A stretch of DNA of 64,000 nt from Gaiellasilicea sp963705515 (GCA_963705515.1 CAVPJV010000008.1:62001-126000), one strand, 5' to 3'; shown: positions 50,418 through 58,749, counted from the first letter of the stretch. Program-made: numbers and translations. The notes: generated from the letters alone by a model not told the origin.

Positions 50418-50423
50418 CCCGTC

Positions 50424-51167
50424 ATGGCTACGACACTCACCTGGTTAGGACACTCGGCCTTCCGCATCGACACGCCTGACATCGACGGCGGAGGCGGCAA
50501 GCGCATCTACGTCGACCCCTTCCTCAACGGCAACCCGAAGTGCCCGGAGAACGAGAAGGAACCGGAGCGGGTCGACGCGATCTTCATCACCCACGGGCAC
50601 AACGACCACGTCGGCGACACGCTCGAGCTGGCGAAGAAGTTCCAGTGCCCGGTCGTGGCGCAGGTCGAGCTTCGCGACTACCTCTCGATGCTCGGCGTCG
50701 GCGAGGCCGACGGCGCGCACGACCCGAACAAGGGCGGCACGGTCGACCTGGACGGGATCAAGGTCACGCTCGTGCACGCGCAGCACTCGTCGAGCTTCAT
50801 GACCGAGGCGCCGGCAGGCTCGGCGACCCCGTGGGAGATCGTCTACACCGGCGAGCCGTGCGGGCTCGTCTTCGACTTCGGCGAGGGCCCGAAGCTCTAC
50901 TTCGCCGGCGACACGAACGTCTTCGGCGACATGGCGCTGATCGCACGCCTCTATGCCCCCGACGTCGCGATCCTCCCGATCGGGGGCCACTTCACGATGG
51001 ACCCGAAGGAGGCGGCGGTCGCGTGCGAGCTGCTCGGCGTGAAGCGCTGCGTGCCGTGCCACTACGGCACGTTCCCGATCCTCGCCGGCACGCCCGACCA
51101 GCTGCGCGAGCTGGCGCCGGGCGTCGAGGTGATCTCGCCGGAGCCCGGGGGGTCGGTGGAGCTGTGA
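50424..51167 (+). CDS. Metal-dependent hydrolase, UPF0173-type metallo-beta-lactamase fold
   Basis: A 247-residue protein with 'LTWLGHSAFRI', the metal motif 'FITHGHNDHVGD' (HxHxDH form), 'LVHAQHSSSF', 'LYFAGDTNVFGDM' and 'PCHYGTFPILAG'. It resembles UPF0173/UlaG-like hydrolases that act on lactones or phosphodiesters; the true substrate is unknown. It leads an operon of four overlapping genes (89-aa protein, DUF1028, cupin-TPR). Confidence 0.88.
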   Translation: MATTLTWLGHSAFRIDTPDIDGGGGKRIYVDPFLNGNPKCPENEKEPERVDAIFITHGHNDHVGDTLELAKKFQCPVVAQVELRDYLSMLGVGEADGAHDPNKGGTVDLDGIKVTLVHAQHSSSFMTEAPAGSATPWEIVYTGEPCGLVFDFGEGPKLYFAGDTNVFGDMALIARLYAPDVAILPIGGHFTMDPKEAAVACELLGVKRCVPCHYGTFPILAGTPDQLRELAPGVEVISPEPGGSVEL

Positions 51168-51433
51168 GGGAGCGCTGGTTCGGCGCGACGGGCCGGCGGG
51201 TTCCCGAGCTCGCGCTCGAGGGCTCGCTCGACCTTGAGGGCGCGCTCGTGCTCGACGACGTCGGCGACCTCGCTCGTCTCCAGCAGGCGCATGCGCACGG
51301 GACCCCGGTCGTCGTCCGCGCGGCGACGCCGGAGGCCGTGAAGGCGGCGCTCGCGCGGCCCGAGGTCGCATCTGTGCTGGTGCCGACCGAGAAGCTGCTC
51401 GCGCTGGACCTGACAGCGCTCACCTATGGCTAG
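51164..51433 (+). CDS. Hypothetical protein, 89 aa
   Basis: GTG 51164 overlaps the stop of the metallo-hydrolase gene (GTGA), and the 3' end overlaps the DUF1028 gene by 8 bases. The product is soluble, with alternating strands and helices ('ALVLDDVGDLARLQQAHAHG', 'PVVVRAATPEAVKAALARPE', 'VLVPTEKLLALDL'), somewhat like a small Rossmann half-domain. I do not recognise the family. Tight coupling on both sides argues that it is real. Confidence 0.6.
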   Translation: MRERWFGATGRRVPELALEGSLDLEGALVLDDVGDLARLQQAHAHGTPVVVRAATPEAVKAALARPEVASVLVPTEKLLALDLTALTYG

Positions 51434-52251
51434 GACTGTCTCGACGTACTCGATCGCAGCCTGCGATCTCGAGAGCGGACAGTGGGGTGTCGCGACGCAG
51501 TCGAAGTTCCTCGCCGTCGGGTCGATCGTGCCCTGGGCCGAGCCGGGAGCCGGCGCCGTCGCGACGCAGGCCTACGCGAACCCCCGCTACGGGCCCGACG
51601 GGCTGGCGTTGCTGCGCCAGGGCCTCTCGGCCGACGATGTCGTGCGGCGCCTGACCGAAGCCGACGACGGCCGCGACGAGCGACAGCTCGGCGTCGTCGA
51701 CGCGCAGGGCCGCGGCGCGACCTACACCGGCAGCGCCTGCCTCGACTGGGCCGGCGGTCGGGCCGGCGACGGCTACGCGGCGCAGGGGAACATCCTCGTC
51801 TCGGGCGACACCGTCGACGCGCTCGCGGACTCGTTCGAGGCCGGCGGGGGATCTCTCGCGGAGCGCCTGCTCGAGGCGCTTGCGGCGGCACAGACCGCCG
51901 GAGGGGACAAGCGAGGGCAGCAGTCGGCGGCCGTCCTCGTCGTCGAGCGCGACGGCGGCTACGCAGGGCTCACCGACGTCGCTCGTCGACCTTCGCGTCG
52001 ACGACCACGCGGCGCCGATCGAGGAGCTGCGGCGCCTCTACGACCTGCACCAGCAGCTGTTCGGGAAGACGCCGCGCGACCAGTGGCTCATGGTCGACGA
52101 CGAGCTCCGGGCCGAGATCGACGGCCACCTCGGCCGGCTCGGCTATGCGCGGCTCGCTGACTGGGCCGGGGATGCAAACCTGGAGGAGCGGGTCGACGGT
52201 GATGCCGAGATCGACCCCGTCGTGCTGAGCGAGCTGAGGAGGAGACGATGA
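51426..52251 (+). CDS. DUF1028 (Ntn-hydrolase-like) protein, frameshifted in this sequence
   Basis: The N-terminal part is clear DUF1028: 'TYSIAACDLESGQWGVATQSKFLAVGSIVPWAEPGAGAVATQAYAN', 'RQLGVVDAQGRGATYTGSAC', 'YAAQGNILVSGDTVDALADSFE'. Near 51978, after 'GYAGLTDV', the frame must shift +1 to read 'LVDLRVDDHAAPIEELRRLYDLHQ' and a C-terminal segment typical of the family's longer members, ending at 52251. The joined protein is about 275 residues. The family is thought to include peptidases or amidohydrolases of unknown substrate. Confidence 0.85.
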
Positions 52252-52874
52252 GCGGCTACGAGGTGGCGAGCCTGACCGACGTGGAGTCGCTGCCAGGCCC
52301 GGGGTCGCTGCGCTGGACGCCGCTCCGGAAGCACTTCGGGATCACGGCGTTCGGGATCAACGCCTACACGGCGACGGAGGCCGGCCAGGACGTCGTCGAG
52401 GAGCACAACGAGGAGCGGCTCGGCCACGAGGAGCTCTACGTCGTCGTCTCCGGGCGTGCCACGTTCATCCTGGACGGCAACGAGGTCGAAGTGCCGGCCG
52501 GTTCGGTCGTCTTCCTCCGAGATCCCACGATCACGCGTTTCGCCCGCGCCGAGGAGCCGGGAACGACCGTGCTCGCGCTCGGCGGCAAGCCGGGCCAGCA
52601 CGAGGTATCGGCGTGGGAGTACTTCTTCGCCGCGTACCCGAAGGCCGACGCGGGCGACTACGAGGGCGCGCTCGCCGAACTCGACGCGGGTCTTGCCGAG
52701 AGGCCCGACCATCCGCCGCTCCTGTACCACCGGGCCTGCATCCTCGCGCGCGCGGGCCGCCTGGACGAGGCGCGGGGGTATCTCGACCGGGCGCTCGCAG
52801 GGGATCCGGAGCTGAAGCGCTGGGCCGACAAGGACGAGGATCTAGAGCCTCTACGAGTTGCCGGGGAGCCGTAG
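52248..52874 (+). CDS. Cupin domain protein with C-terminal TPR-like repeats
   Basis: A 208-residue protein. Residues 50-110 form a cupin barrel ('EERLGHEELYVVVSGRATFILDGNEVEVPAGSVVFL'), and residues 125-200 two TPR-like helical pairs ('GDYEGALAELDAGLAERPDHPPLLYHRACILARAGRLDEARGYLDRAL'). The cupin His pattern is incomplete, so it may sense rather than catalyse. ATG 52248 overlaps the previous stop (ATGA). It is the last gene of its operon and overlaps the convergent HAD/dehydrogenase gene by 24 bases. Confidence 0.8.
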   Translation: MSGYEVASLTDVESLPGPGSLRWTPLRKHFGITAFGINAYTATEAGQDVVEEHNEERLGHEELYVVVSGRATFILDGNEVEVPAGSVVFLRDPTITRFARAEEPGTTVLALGGKPGQHEVSAWEYFFAAYPKADAGDYEGALAELDAGLAERPDHPPLLYHRACILARAGRLDEARGYLDRALAGDPELKRWADKDEDLEPLRVAGEP

Positions 52875-54338
52875 GCCCGCGGCCCGCTCGCGCAGCGCCG
52901 GGACGGGATCGGCCTCCGGACGGGCGACGACGAGCACGGCGCCGAAGCCCTCGCCCGCGAGCGCGCTGACGAGCAGCTCCAACCCCAGCGCCAGGGCGAA
53001 GCCCTTGTGCGCCTGCTCGCCGCCGAACGGGACGAGCTCGTCCGGCCGCGCGGCGCCGCGGAGCACGTCGCCGTAGGTGACCGCGCCCATCGAGACGTCG
53101 GCGACGAGCGGCGCGCCGTCGGAGCTGGGGATCGCGATCGCGAGCGGGTTCGTCCCCGCCAGCGGTTCGCCGCCGTCGGGATGCGCCAGCCGCGCCGGCG
53201 ACGTCGCGGTCAGTGCGCCGACGAGGCCGCCCTCGGCGAGCCGGCGGACGTACCAGCCGAGCATCCCGGTCGGGAAGCAGTTCGACGCGACGATCACGCG
53301 GGCGTGGGCCGGTGGCGCGGCGAGCTGCGCGTCGACGATCGCCGCCAGCGTCAGATAGCCGAGCGCGCCGTTCCCGTCCCAGCGCTCGTAGCCGTCCTCC
53401 GCGTACAGCCGCCGTGGGCTCGCGTCCGGCCGCAGGTCGGGCAGCGTCTCGAGCCAGTCGACCCGGGAGAGGCCGTGGCCGAGCTTCCCGCGCGACTCGG
53501 CGTCGAGGAAGTGCGACGTCAGCGTGGCGGTGTCGGCCTCGGAGAAGCCGAGCGCCGCGATCCGTTCGTGAGTCCAGGCCGCACGGCGTCGCGACGCCCA
53601 GTAGGCGGCGCCGGCGCCGAGCACGAGCGGGATCCCGAGCAGCGCCGGGCTGACGCGTCGGCCGAGCGGGTACGCGAGGTCGCCGAACTCGCGAACGGGC
53701 CAGTCGCGCTCCTCCGCGATCCGGCGCAGCTCGCGGTCGGGGTTGACGACGACCGGGTTGCCGACCGCTTCGAGGAACGGCAGGTCGGTGTGGCTGTCGG
53801 TGTACGCCGTCGAGGTGGTCAGGTCGTAGCCGTGCTCTTCGGCGAGCTCGCGGATGGCAGCCGCCTTGCCCCCGCCGTGGGCGGCGCGCAGCGAGCGGCC
53901 GGTGTAGATGCCGTCCTCGATCTCGCACGTCGAGCCGATCGCGCCGTCGAAGCCGAGCTCCTGTGCGACCTCCTCGACGATCTCCTGCAACGTCGCCGAG
54001 ACGATGTAGATCGGCTCGCCGCGCTCCTGGTGGCCGCGCGCGAGCTCGAGCGCGTCGTGGTAGACGAGCGGCTTCAGGACCGGCTCCATCGCGCCGGCGA
54101 CGAGGGCGCGCAGGTCGTCGACCGCGAAGCCCTTCAGGATCATCAGGCCGTCCTCGGCCGCCTTCCGCACGGTCTCCGCGCTCGCTCCGCGCGCCGCGAA
54201 GAAGAGCTGCCACGCGGCGGCCTTGGCCAGCTGCCCGCGCCCGATCACGCCGTGCTCGCGGAACGCGCCCGCGAGCGCGAGCGCGCTGGAGCGCCGCAGG
54301 AGCGTCCGGTCGAGGTCGAAAAAGGCAGCAGCCTGCAT
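52851..54338 (-). CDS. Fusion of HAD-IB phosphatase and Ldh_2-type dehydrogenase domain
   Basis: A 495-residue two-part protein. Residues 1-225: HAD-IB (SerB-like) phosphatase with 'FFDLDRTLL' (D8, D10), 'YIVSAT' (S114), Lys near 158 and 'TDSHTDLPFLE' (D181, D185). Residues 230-249: a membrane helix. Residues 255-485: a shortened malate/L-lactate dehydrogenase-2 domain ('ESRGKLGHGLSRVDW', 'GNGALGYLTLAAIVDAQL', 'LAGTNPLAIAIPSSDG', 'VADVSMGAVTYGD'). Where the family has NSxH, this reads 'ASNCF', so the catalytic His appears replaced. The usual length is about 340 residues; here it is about 230. No frameshift separates the parts. ATG 54338 lies 6 bases after TACACT. Confidence 0.82.
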   Translation of the reverse strand: MQAAAFFDLDRTLLRRSSALALAGAFREHGVIGRGQLAKAAAWQLFFAARGASAETVRKAAEDGLMILKGFAVDDLRALVAGAMEPVLKPLVYHDALELARGHQERGEPIYIVSATLQEIVEEVAQELGFDGAIGSTCEIEDGIYTGRSLRAAHGGGKAAAIRELAEEHGYDLTTSTAYTDSHTDLPFLEAVGNPVVVNPDRELRRIAEERDWPVREFGDLAYPLGRRVSPALLGIPLVLGAGAAYWASRRRAAWTHERIAALGFSEADTATLTSHFLDAESRGKLGHGLSRVDWLETLPDLRPDASPRRLYAEDGYERWDGNGALGYLTLAAIVDAQLAAPPAHARVIVASNCFPTGMLGWYVRRLAEGGLVGALTATSPARLAHPDGGEPLAGTNPLAIAIPSSDGAPLVADVSMGAVTYGDVLRGAARPDELVPFGGEQAHKGFALALGLELLVSALAGEGFGAVLVVARPEADPVPALRERAAGLRLPGNS

Positions 54339-54344
54339 GAATCG

Positions 54345-54350
54345 AGTGTA
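54345..54350 (-). promoter_or_regulatory. -10 element (TACACT) of the HAD/dehydrogenase gene
   Basis: A TANNNT hexamer on the minus strand, 6 bases before ATG 54338, leaderless spacing. It lies 13 bases from the triple direct repeat at 54363-54392, so a protein bound there could affect both divergent genes. Confidence 0.55.
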
Positions 54351-54362
54351 CGGATCGCGGCG

Positions 54363-54392
54363 TCCTCACGAAATCCTCACGGATTCCTAACC
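54363..54392 (+). promoter_or_regulatory. Three direct repeats with 11-bp period, candidate response-regulator operator
   Basis: TCCTCACG (54363-54370), TCCTCACG (54374-54381) and TCCTAACC (54385-54392) recur exactly every 11 bases, one helical turn, upstream of the exported-protein gene and next to the -10 of the divergent HAD gene. OmpR/PhoB-type regulators bind head-to-tail repeats of this spacing. The regulator encoded at 13784 is one candidate; the link is inferred. Confidence 0.5.
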
Positions 54393-54462
54393 CGCTCCTG
54401 TGCTGGAGAGATCAGAGTTCGGCATCTGGACCTGTGAGATCCCGACAAGGAGACGACACAGC

Positions 54463-55209
54463 ATGAAACGATTCGTACTGATCACATCTGCGCTCGTCGC
54501 GCTGGTCGCGACCGGCGCCGCGGTGGCCCATCTGAAGGCCACGGATGTCTCGGCCGTCAGCGCGACACTCACGGCGACGACGCCGAGCAACGTCCGCACA
54601 CAGACGTACACGTGCGACGGACAGACTTTCGAGGTGACGACCGGACGCTGGTCCGGCACGTCGACGAGCACGACGCCTGACCTGAACGGCGCGACCGACG
54701 ATCTACGTCGAAGAGCTTCTACAACGCGACGAAGAAGCTCGGCTGGGTCGACGGCCGTCTGACGATCAGCGGCGCCGACGACCGCACGCACGCGGGCTTC
54801 TCCGCCGTCAACACCGACGGCAAGCTCGACGGCTGGGTGCGCGGCCAGGCCGGCCGCCACGACGGCGCGCTCTTCGGCAGCCTCTCGGGCTCGTTCTCGA
54901 AGACCGGCGGGCTCACCGGCGGTGCGATCGGGAGCGGCACGAACACGAACGCCGCGCTGCTCGTGAAGGGCCTGCGCTGCAACGTCCGAGAAGCCGACGC
55001 GTCCGAGCGTGCACATCGTCGTGCGCGGGCAGATCGATGCGGTGAGTGACAAGTCGATCACCGTCAAGCCCAAGGACGGCTCGGCGCCGCAGACGTGCGC
55101 CGTCACGGACGACGACGACGTCGACCGCGTCAAGCAGGGCGATCAGGTCGAGATGACCTGCAGCCAGGTCTCAGGCGCCTGGGTCCTGACGAAGGTCCGC
55201 AAGAAGTAG
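54463..55209 (+). CDS. Exported protein of unknown function, two frameshifts in this sequence
   Basis: ATG 54463 (AAGGAG 10 bases upstream) opens a secreted protein with a signal peptide (1-22, 'LVALVATGAAVAH'). Frame 1 reads to 'DLNGATD'; near 54700 the frame shifts to read 'STSKSFYNATKKLGWVDGRL' and a Gly-rich beta region to 'GLRCNV'; near 54987 it returns to the first frame as 'EKPTRPSVHIVVRGQIDAVSDKSITVKPKDG' and ends 'WVLTKVRKK'. The last part resembles DUF5666-like small beta domains. The two shifts compensate, and the joined protein is about 248 residues. A hairpin terminator follows. Confidence 0.6.
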
Positions 55210-55233
55210 GGGGAGTCTCTGGAGAGAGACGGC

Positions 55234-55257
55234 AGAGGGCGCCTGCGGGCGCCCTCT
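55234..55257 (+). terminator. Rho-independent terminator
   Basis: AGAGGGCGCC (55234-55243) pairs perfectly with 55248-55257 around a TGCG loop, followed by ttcgttt. It ends the exported-protein transcript and lies 15 bases before the stop of the convergent mrp gene. Confidence 0.85.
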
Positions 55258-55271
55258 TTCGTTTCTCCAGC

Positions 55272-56336
55272 CTAGGAGAGCAGCGTCAGCGGCTTGCGGA
55301 TCGCCGCCTGGCGTGTCGCGGCCACGGTCTCGGCCAGGGCGACGATCGCCCGCGACGACACGGCGTCGGGATCGGACTCGACGACCGGCGTGCCGGCGTC
55401 GCCGGCCTCTCGGAGCGCGCGGTCGAGCGGGATCGTCGCGAGCAGAGGCACGTCGAGCTTGTCGGCGAGCCTGGCGCCTCCGCCTTCGCCGAACGCGTCG
55501 CCGCTCATGTTCTCGACCACGCCGAGCAGCTTCTGACCGGTCTTCTGGGCCATCATCGCCGCGCGCGCCGCCACGTCCTGGGCGAGCGGCTGCGGCGTCG
55601 TGACGACGAGCACCTCGGCGCGAGGGAGGAGCTGGCCGAGCGAGATCGCCACGTCCCCGGTCCCCGGAGGCATGTCGATCACGACCGTGTCCAGGTCGCC
55701 CCAGTGCACGTCGGAGAGGAACTGCTCGAGCGCCCGGTGCAGCATCGGGCCGCGCCACATCACCGGCGCATTCTCGTCGAGGAAGTTGCCGATCGAGATC
55801 AGCTTCAGGTTGCCGCGCACGGGCGGGACGATCATCTTGTCGACGACGATCGGCCGCTGGTGGACGCCGAGCATGTGCGGGATCGAGTGGCCGTAGATGT
55901 CCGCGTCGATGACGCCGACCTGCTGGCCGAGACCGTCGAGCGCTGCAGCGAGGTTGACGGTCAGCGAGGACTTGCCGACGCCGCCCTTGCCGCTCGCGAC
56001 GGCGATCACGCGCGTGGCGGGGTCGAGCGAGATCGACTTCTCGGGTCGGCCGCCGCGAAGCTTGGTGGTCAGAGCCGCCTTCTCGTCGGGGCTCATGACG
56101 TCGAAGTGGAGCTCGACCTGTCGCACGCCCGGCAGCCCGCCGACGTGCTCGGCGACCTGGTCCTGGAAGGAGTTGCGGAGCGGGCAGCCTGCGACCGTGA
56201 GCGCGATCGTGACGGCGACGTCGGGGCCGTCGATCTCGACGGCTCGGACCATGTCGAGCTCGGTCACGGGCTGGCGCAGCTCGGGATCGATCACGCGCTC
56301 GAGCGCGCGCAGCACCTCGTCGCGGTCAACGGTCAT
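55272..56336 (-). CDS. mrp: Mrp/ApbC-type P-loop ATPase, iron-sulfur carrier
   Basis: A 354-residue protein: N-terminal MIP18/DUF59 domain (1-90, 'DPELRQPVTELDMV', 'TVAGCPLRNSFQDQV') and an Mrp ATPase with deviant Walker A 'ASGKGGVGKSSLTVNLA', 'DADIYGHSIPHMLGV' and 'VVIDMPPGTGDVAISLGQ'. The CxxC that holds the bridging cluster in most bacterial Mrp proteins is absent: 'VVENMSGDAFGEGGG' runs straight on. Loss of this motif also occurs in some actinobacterial members, as I recall. ATG 56336 lies 6 bases after TACGCT. Confidence 0.9.
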   Translation of the reverse strand: MTVDRDEVLRALERVIDPELRQPVTELDMVRAVEIDGPDVAVTIALTVAGCPLRNSFQDQVAEHVGGLPGVRQVELHFDVMSPDEKAALTTKLRGGRPEKSISLDPATRVIAVASGKGGVGKSSLTVNLAAALDGLGQQVGVIDADIYGHSIPHMLGVHQRPIVVDKMIVPPVRGNLKLISIGNFLDENAPVMWRGPMLHRALEQFLSDVHWGDLDTVVIDMPPGTGDVAISLGQLLPRAEVLVVTTPQPLAQDVAARAAMMAQKTGQKLLGVVENMSGDAFGEGGGARLADKLDVPLLATIPLDRALREAGDAGTPVVESDPDAVSSRAIVALAETVAATRQAAIRKPLTLLS

Positions 56337-56342
56337 GTTCGG

Positions 56343-56348
56343 AGCGTA
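56343..56348 (-). promoter_or_regulatory. -10 element (TACGCT) of mrp
   Basis: A TANNNT hexamer on the minus strand, 6 bases before ATG 56336, leaderless spacing. Confidence 0.5.
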
Positions 56349-56360
56349 CCGGCGGCCCTC

Positions 56361-56825
56361 CTACCCGACGAGCCTGAAGACGATCATGTCGCGGACGGGC
56401 TTTCGCGCAGTGCGGGTGACGGTCATCGTGCCCCGCGCATTGTCGTAGAGGCCTGTTCCTCCGAGGACTGCGAGGTCGTAGAACTGCTGGTAGAGCATCG
56501 AGCCGCCGACGACGATCTCTCCCTTCGGGAGGACGTAGGTCCCGCGACAGACCCGCGCGCGGACGCTGTCGACGAACGTGCACAACAGCTCGCCCCGCCC
56601 GATCGTGTCGCGGGTACCGCGCTGCACCAGCACCGAGCGGATCACCTCCGAGTCGCCGGCCGACGTGCCATGCGCGCCGACGTCGATGCGGGTCATCGCC
56701 AGCACGCGATCGTTGATCCTGATCGTTGCCGGGCCCGTTCCCGCTTCCGAGCTGTTCTGCCAGGGGCCGACGGCGACGACGCCGACGATTACCCCCGCCA
56801 GCAGCCAGCCGAACTTTCTCTTCAT
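56361..56825 (-). CDS. Exported allene oxide cyclase-like barrel protein
   Basis: A 154-residue protein with an N-terminal signal or anchor (about 4-22) and a domain that looks like the allene oxide cyclase/dirigent barrel: 'CRGTYVLPKGEIVVGGSML' and 'DLAVLGGTGLYDNARGTMTVTR'. Bacterial members are of unknown function. Its ATG overlaps the stop of the histidine kinase gene, so it is the third gene of a regulator-kinase-barrel operon and could be an output or accessory of that system. Confidence 0.75.
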   Translation of the reverse strand: MKRKFGWLLAGVIVGVVAVGPWQNSSEAGTGPATIRINDRVLAMTRIDVGAHGTSAGDSEVIRSVLVQRGTRDTIGRGELLCTFVDSVRARVCRGTYVLPKGEIVVGGSMLYQQFYDLAVLGGTGLYDNARGTMTVTRTARKPVRDMIVFRLVG

Positions 56826-58339
56826 TCCCCCTCCTTCGTGGTGTTCGTACTGGACTCTCCGTTCGGCCCCGGCAGCTCGAGCCAGAAGGTCGTGCCTTCG
56901 CCGGGGTCGCTGTCAAAACCGATGCTGCCGCCGTGCGCCTCGACGATCTCGCGCGAGACCGCGAGGCCGAGGCCGGTGCCGGTGATACCGGTGGCGCCGG
57001 CGTCGCCGCGGAAGAACTTCGTGAAAATGCGGCTCTGCTGGTCCTCGGGGATCCCGAGGCCCTCGTCGTGCACCGCGAGCCGTACCCTGTCGCCGCTCCG
57101 AGCCGCTACGAGCTGGACGGTCCCACCGTCGGGCGAGTACTTGATCGCGTTCGAGAGCAGGTTACCGACAACTTGGGCCAGTCGGCCGGGATCGCCGCGC
57201 ACGGTCAGCGGCCGCTCTGCGAGCTCGACAGCAAGCTCGTGCTTGGGGCTCTGCGCCGCGTAGAGCTGCGCCTGCTCGTCGATGAGCGTCGCCAGGTCGA
57301 TCTTCTCCGGCGCCAGGTCGACGCCCTCGTGCTCGATCCGCTGCACGTCGAGGAAGTCCTCGAGCAGCGCGGCGAGCCGGCGCGCCTGCGCGTCGACGAT
57401 GCCGAGGTAGTGGCGCCGCGTCGGCGGGTCGAACTCCCGCTTCAGCAGCAGCGATGTGAACCCGAGCACGCTTGCGAGCGGTGTGCGCAGCTCGTGGGAG
57501 ACGATGCTGACGAGCTCGGTCTTCCCGCGCTCGCTCTCGCGCAACTCCTCGTTCTGCGCCTCGAGCTCATGGTGGCCCACCTCGAGCCGCTCCGCCATCT
57601 CGTTGAACGCGCGGGTCAGCTCGCCGACCTCGCCGGGGCCCTCCTCCGAGAGCCGGAGCGAGAGCTCGCCGCCCGCGATCCTGTTGGCTCCGTCGGCGAC
57701 CGCGCGCACCGGACGGCCGATCGAGCGTGCCAGCACGATGCCGAAGAGAGCGATCAGGGCCATCGAGGCCCCGACCGCGACGCCGCCCACGAGCACGGCG
57801 ATGTCCGTGCGGTGGTCCGCGTCCCGCGCGGCTTCAGCCGCGAGTTTGTTCTCCTCCGCGCGGAAGCCGGCAAACAGTCGGCGGATCTCGTCGGTCTGCG
57901 CGCTGACGCTCCGGGTCAGCGTGGGGTCGTTCTTGACGATGCCCGGGACCTCCTCCAGGATCCGGACCAGCGGCGGGAGCCCGGCAAACGCCCACTCCCG
58001 AATCTGAGTTTCGAGCTCTTGTGCCTTGGCTCTCTGGCTTGGATCGCCCTGCACGAGGGTCGCCAGATCCGCCAGCTCGCCCTCCAGCTTGTTGCTCGCG
58101 GCGTGGTACGCCCGTCGCGAGTTCGCGCTCCCGTCGACCGCAAAGCTGAGGAAGTTCGACTCGACATCCGACACGACCCGCTCCAGCTGCAGCGACTGGG
58201 CGCTGATGTCCTTCGACCGCGCCTCGCGGTCGGTGGCCTCCCGTTGTGCCGAGACGGCCAGGATCAGCGCGGTGAAGGCCGCCCCGACGAGCAGCGCCAG
58301 CGCCGCGCTCGCGAGCCACATCCGGCGGGCGAGCGTCAC
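56822..58339 (-). CDS. Sensor histidine kinase with HAMP domain
   Basis: A 505-residue kinase. Helix 1 (about 10-30), an extracytoplasmic four-helix sensor of about 150 residues ('NFLSFAVDGSANSRRAYHAA'), helix 2 (about 188-210), HAMP, HisKA 'VSIVSHELRTPLASVLGF', HATPase 'NLLSNAIKYSPDGG', 'VHDEGLGIPEDQQSRIFTKFFRG' and 'GTGLGLAVSREIVEAHGG'. GTG 58339 overlaps the stop of the receiver gene upstream (GTGA), so longer upstream starts are unlikely. Confidence 0.92.
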   Translation of the reverse strand: MTLARRMWLASAALALLVGAAFTALILAVSAQREATDREARSKDISAQSLQLERVVSDVESNFLSFAVDGSANSRRAYHAASNKLEGELADLATLVQGDPSQRAKAQELETQIREWAFAGLPPLVRILEEVPGIVKNDPTLTRSVSAQTDEIRRLFAGFRAEENKLAAEAARDADHRTDIAVLVGGVAVGASMALIALFGIVLARSIGRPVRAVADGANRIAGGELSLRLSEEGPGEVGELTRAFNEMAERLEVGHHELEAQNEELRESERGKTELVSIVSHELRTPLASVLGFTSLLLKREFDPPTRRHYLGIVDAQARRLAALLEDFLDVQRIEHEGVDLAPEKIDLATLIDEQAQLYAAQSPKHELAVELAERPLTVRGDPGRLAQVVGNLLSNAIKYSPDGGTVQLVAARSGDRVRLAVHDEGLGIPEDQQSRIFTKFFRGDAGATGITGTGLGLAVSREIVEAHGGSIGFDSDPGEGTTFWLELPGPNGESSTNTTKEGE

Positions 58340-58749
58340 TGGAGCAGTTCCTCGACCGCGGCGCTGAGCTCGTCCGGGTCGAACGGCTTCGAGACGAAGC
58401 GATCGGCGCCGGCGACCTGGGCGTCGATCTCGGCGTGGCTCCACGCGGTGATCACGACAACGGGAATCTCCTTCAACCCCTCGTCCGTCCGCAACTCCTC
58501 CAGCACCTCGATCCCGGAGAGTCCCGGCAGCATCACGTCGAGCACGATCAGATCCGGCCGCTCTTCGCGCGCGAGCCCGAGGGCCTCGGCGCCGTCGGCC
58601 GCCTCGACGAAGCGATAGCCGGGGCCGAGCACGGCCCGCACGAGCTCACGAAGGCTGGGATCGTCGTCGCAGACGAGAATCGTCGCGGCAACGTCGTCTG
58701 CGGGGTTTTGTGCGTGCTCGTCCACCGGAAAGAGGGGGCGGCGGCTCAA
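58336..58749 (-). CDS. Stand-alone response regulator receiver domain protein
   Basis: A CheY-like protein with no output domain: 'TILVCDDDPSLREL', phospho-acceptor 'LIVLDVMLPGLSG', 'VVVITAW' (Thr) and 'RFVSKPFDPDEL' (Lys). TTG 58749 gives 137 residues; GTG 58725 gives 129 and still keeps the whole domain. A TACACT box (58760-58765) lies 10 bases before the TTG. It leads the operon with a kinase and barrel protein. Without an output domain it must act by protein contact or a phosphorelay. Confidence 0.88.
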   Translation of the reverse strand: MSRRPLFPVDEHAQNPADDVAATILVCDDDPSLRELVRAVLGPGYRFVEAADGAEALGLAREERPDLIVLDVMLPGLSGIEVLEELRTDEGLKEIPVVVITAWSHAEIDAQVAGADRFVSKPFDPDELSAAVEELLQ

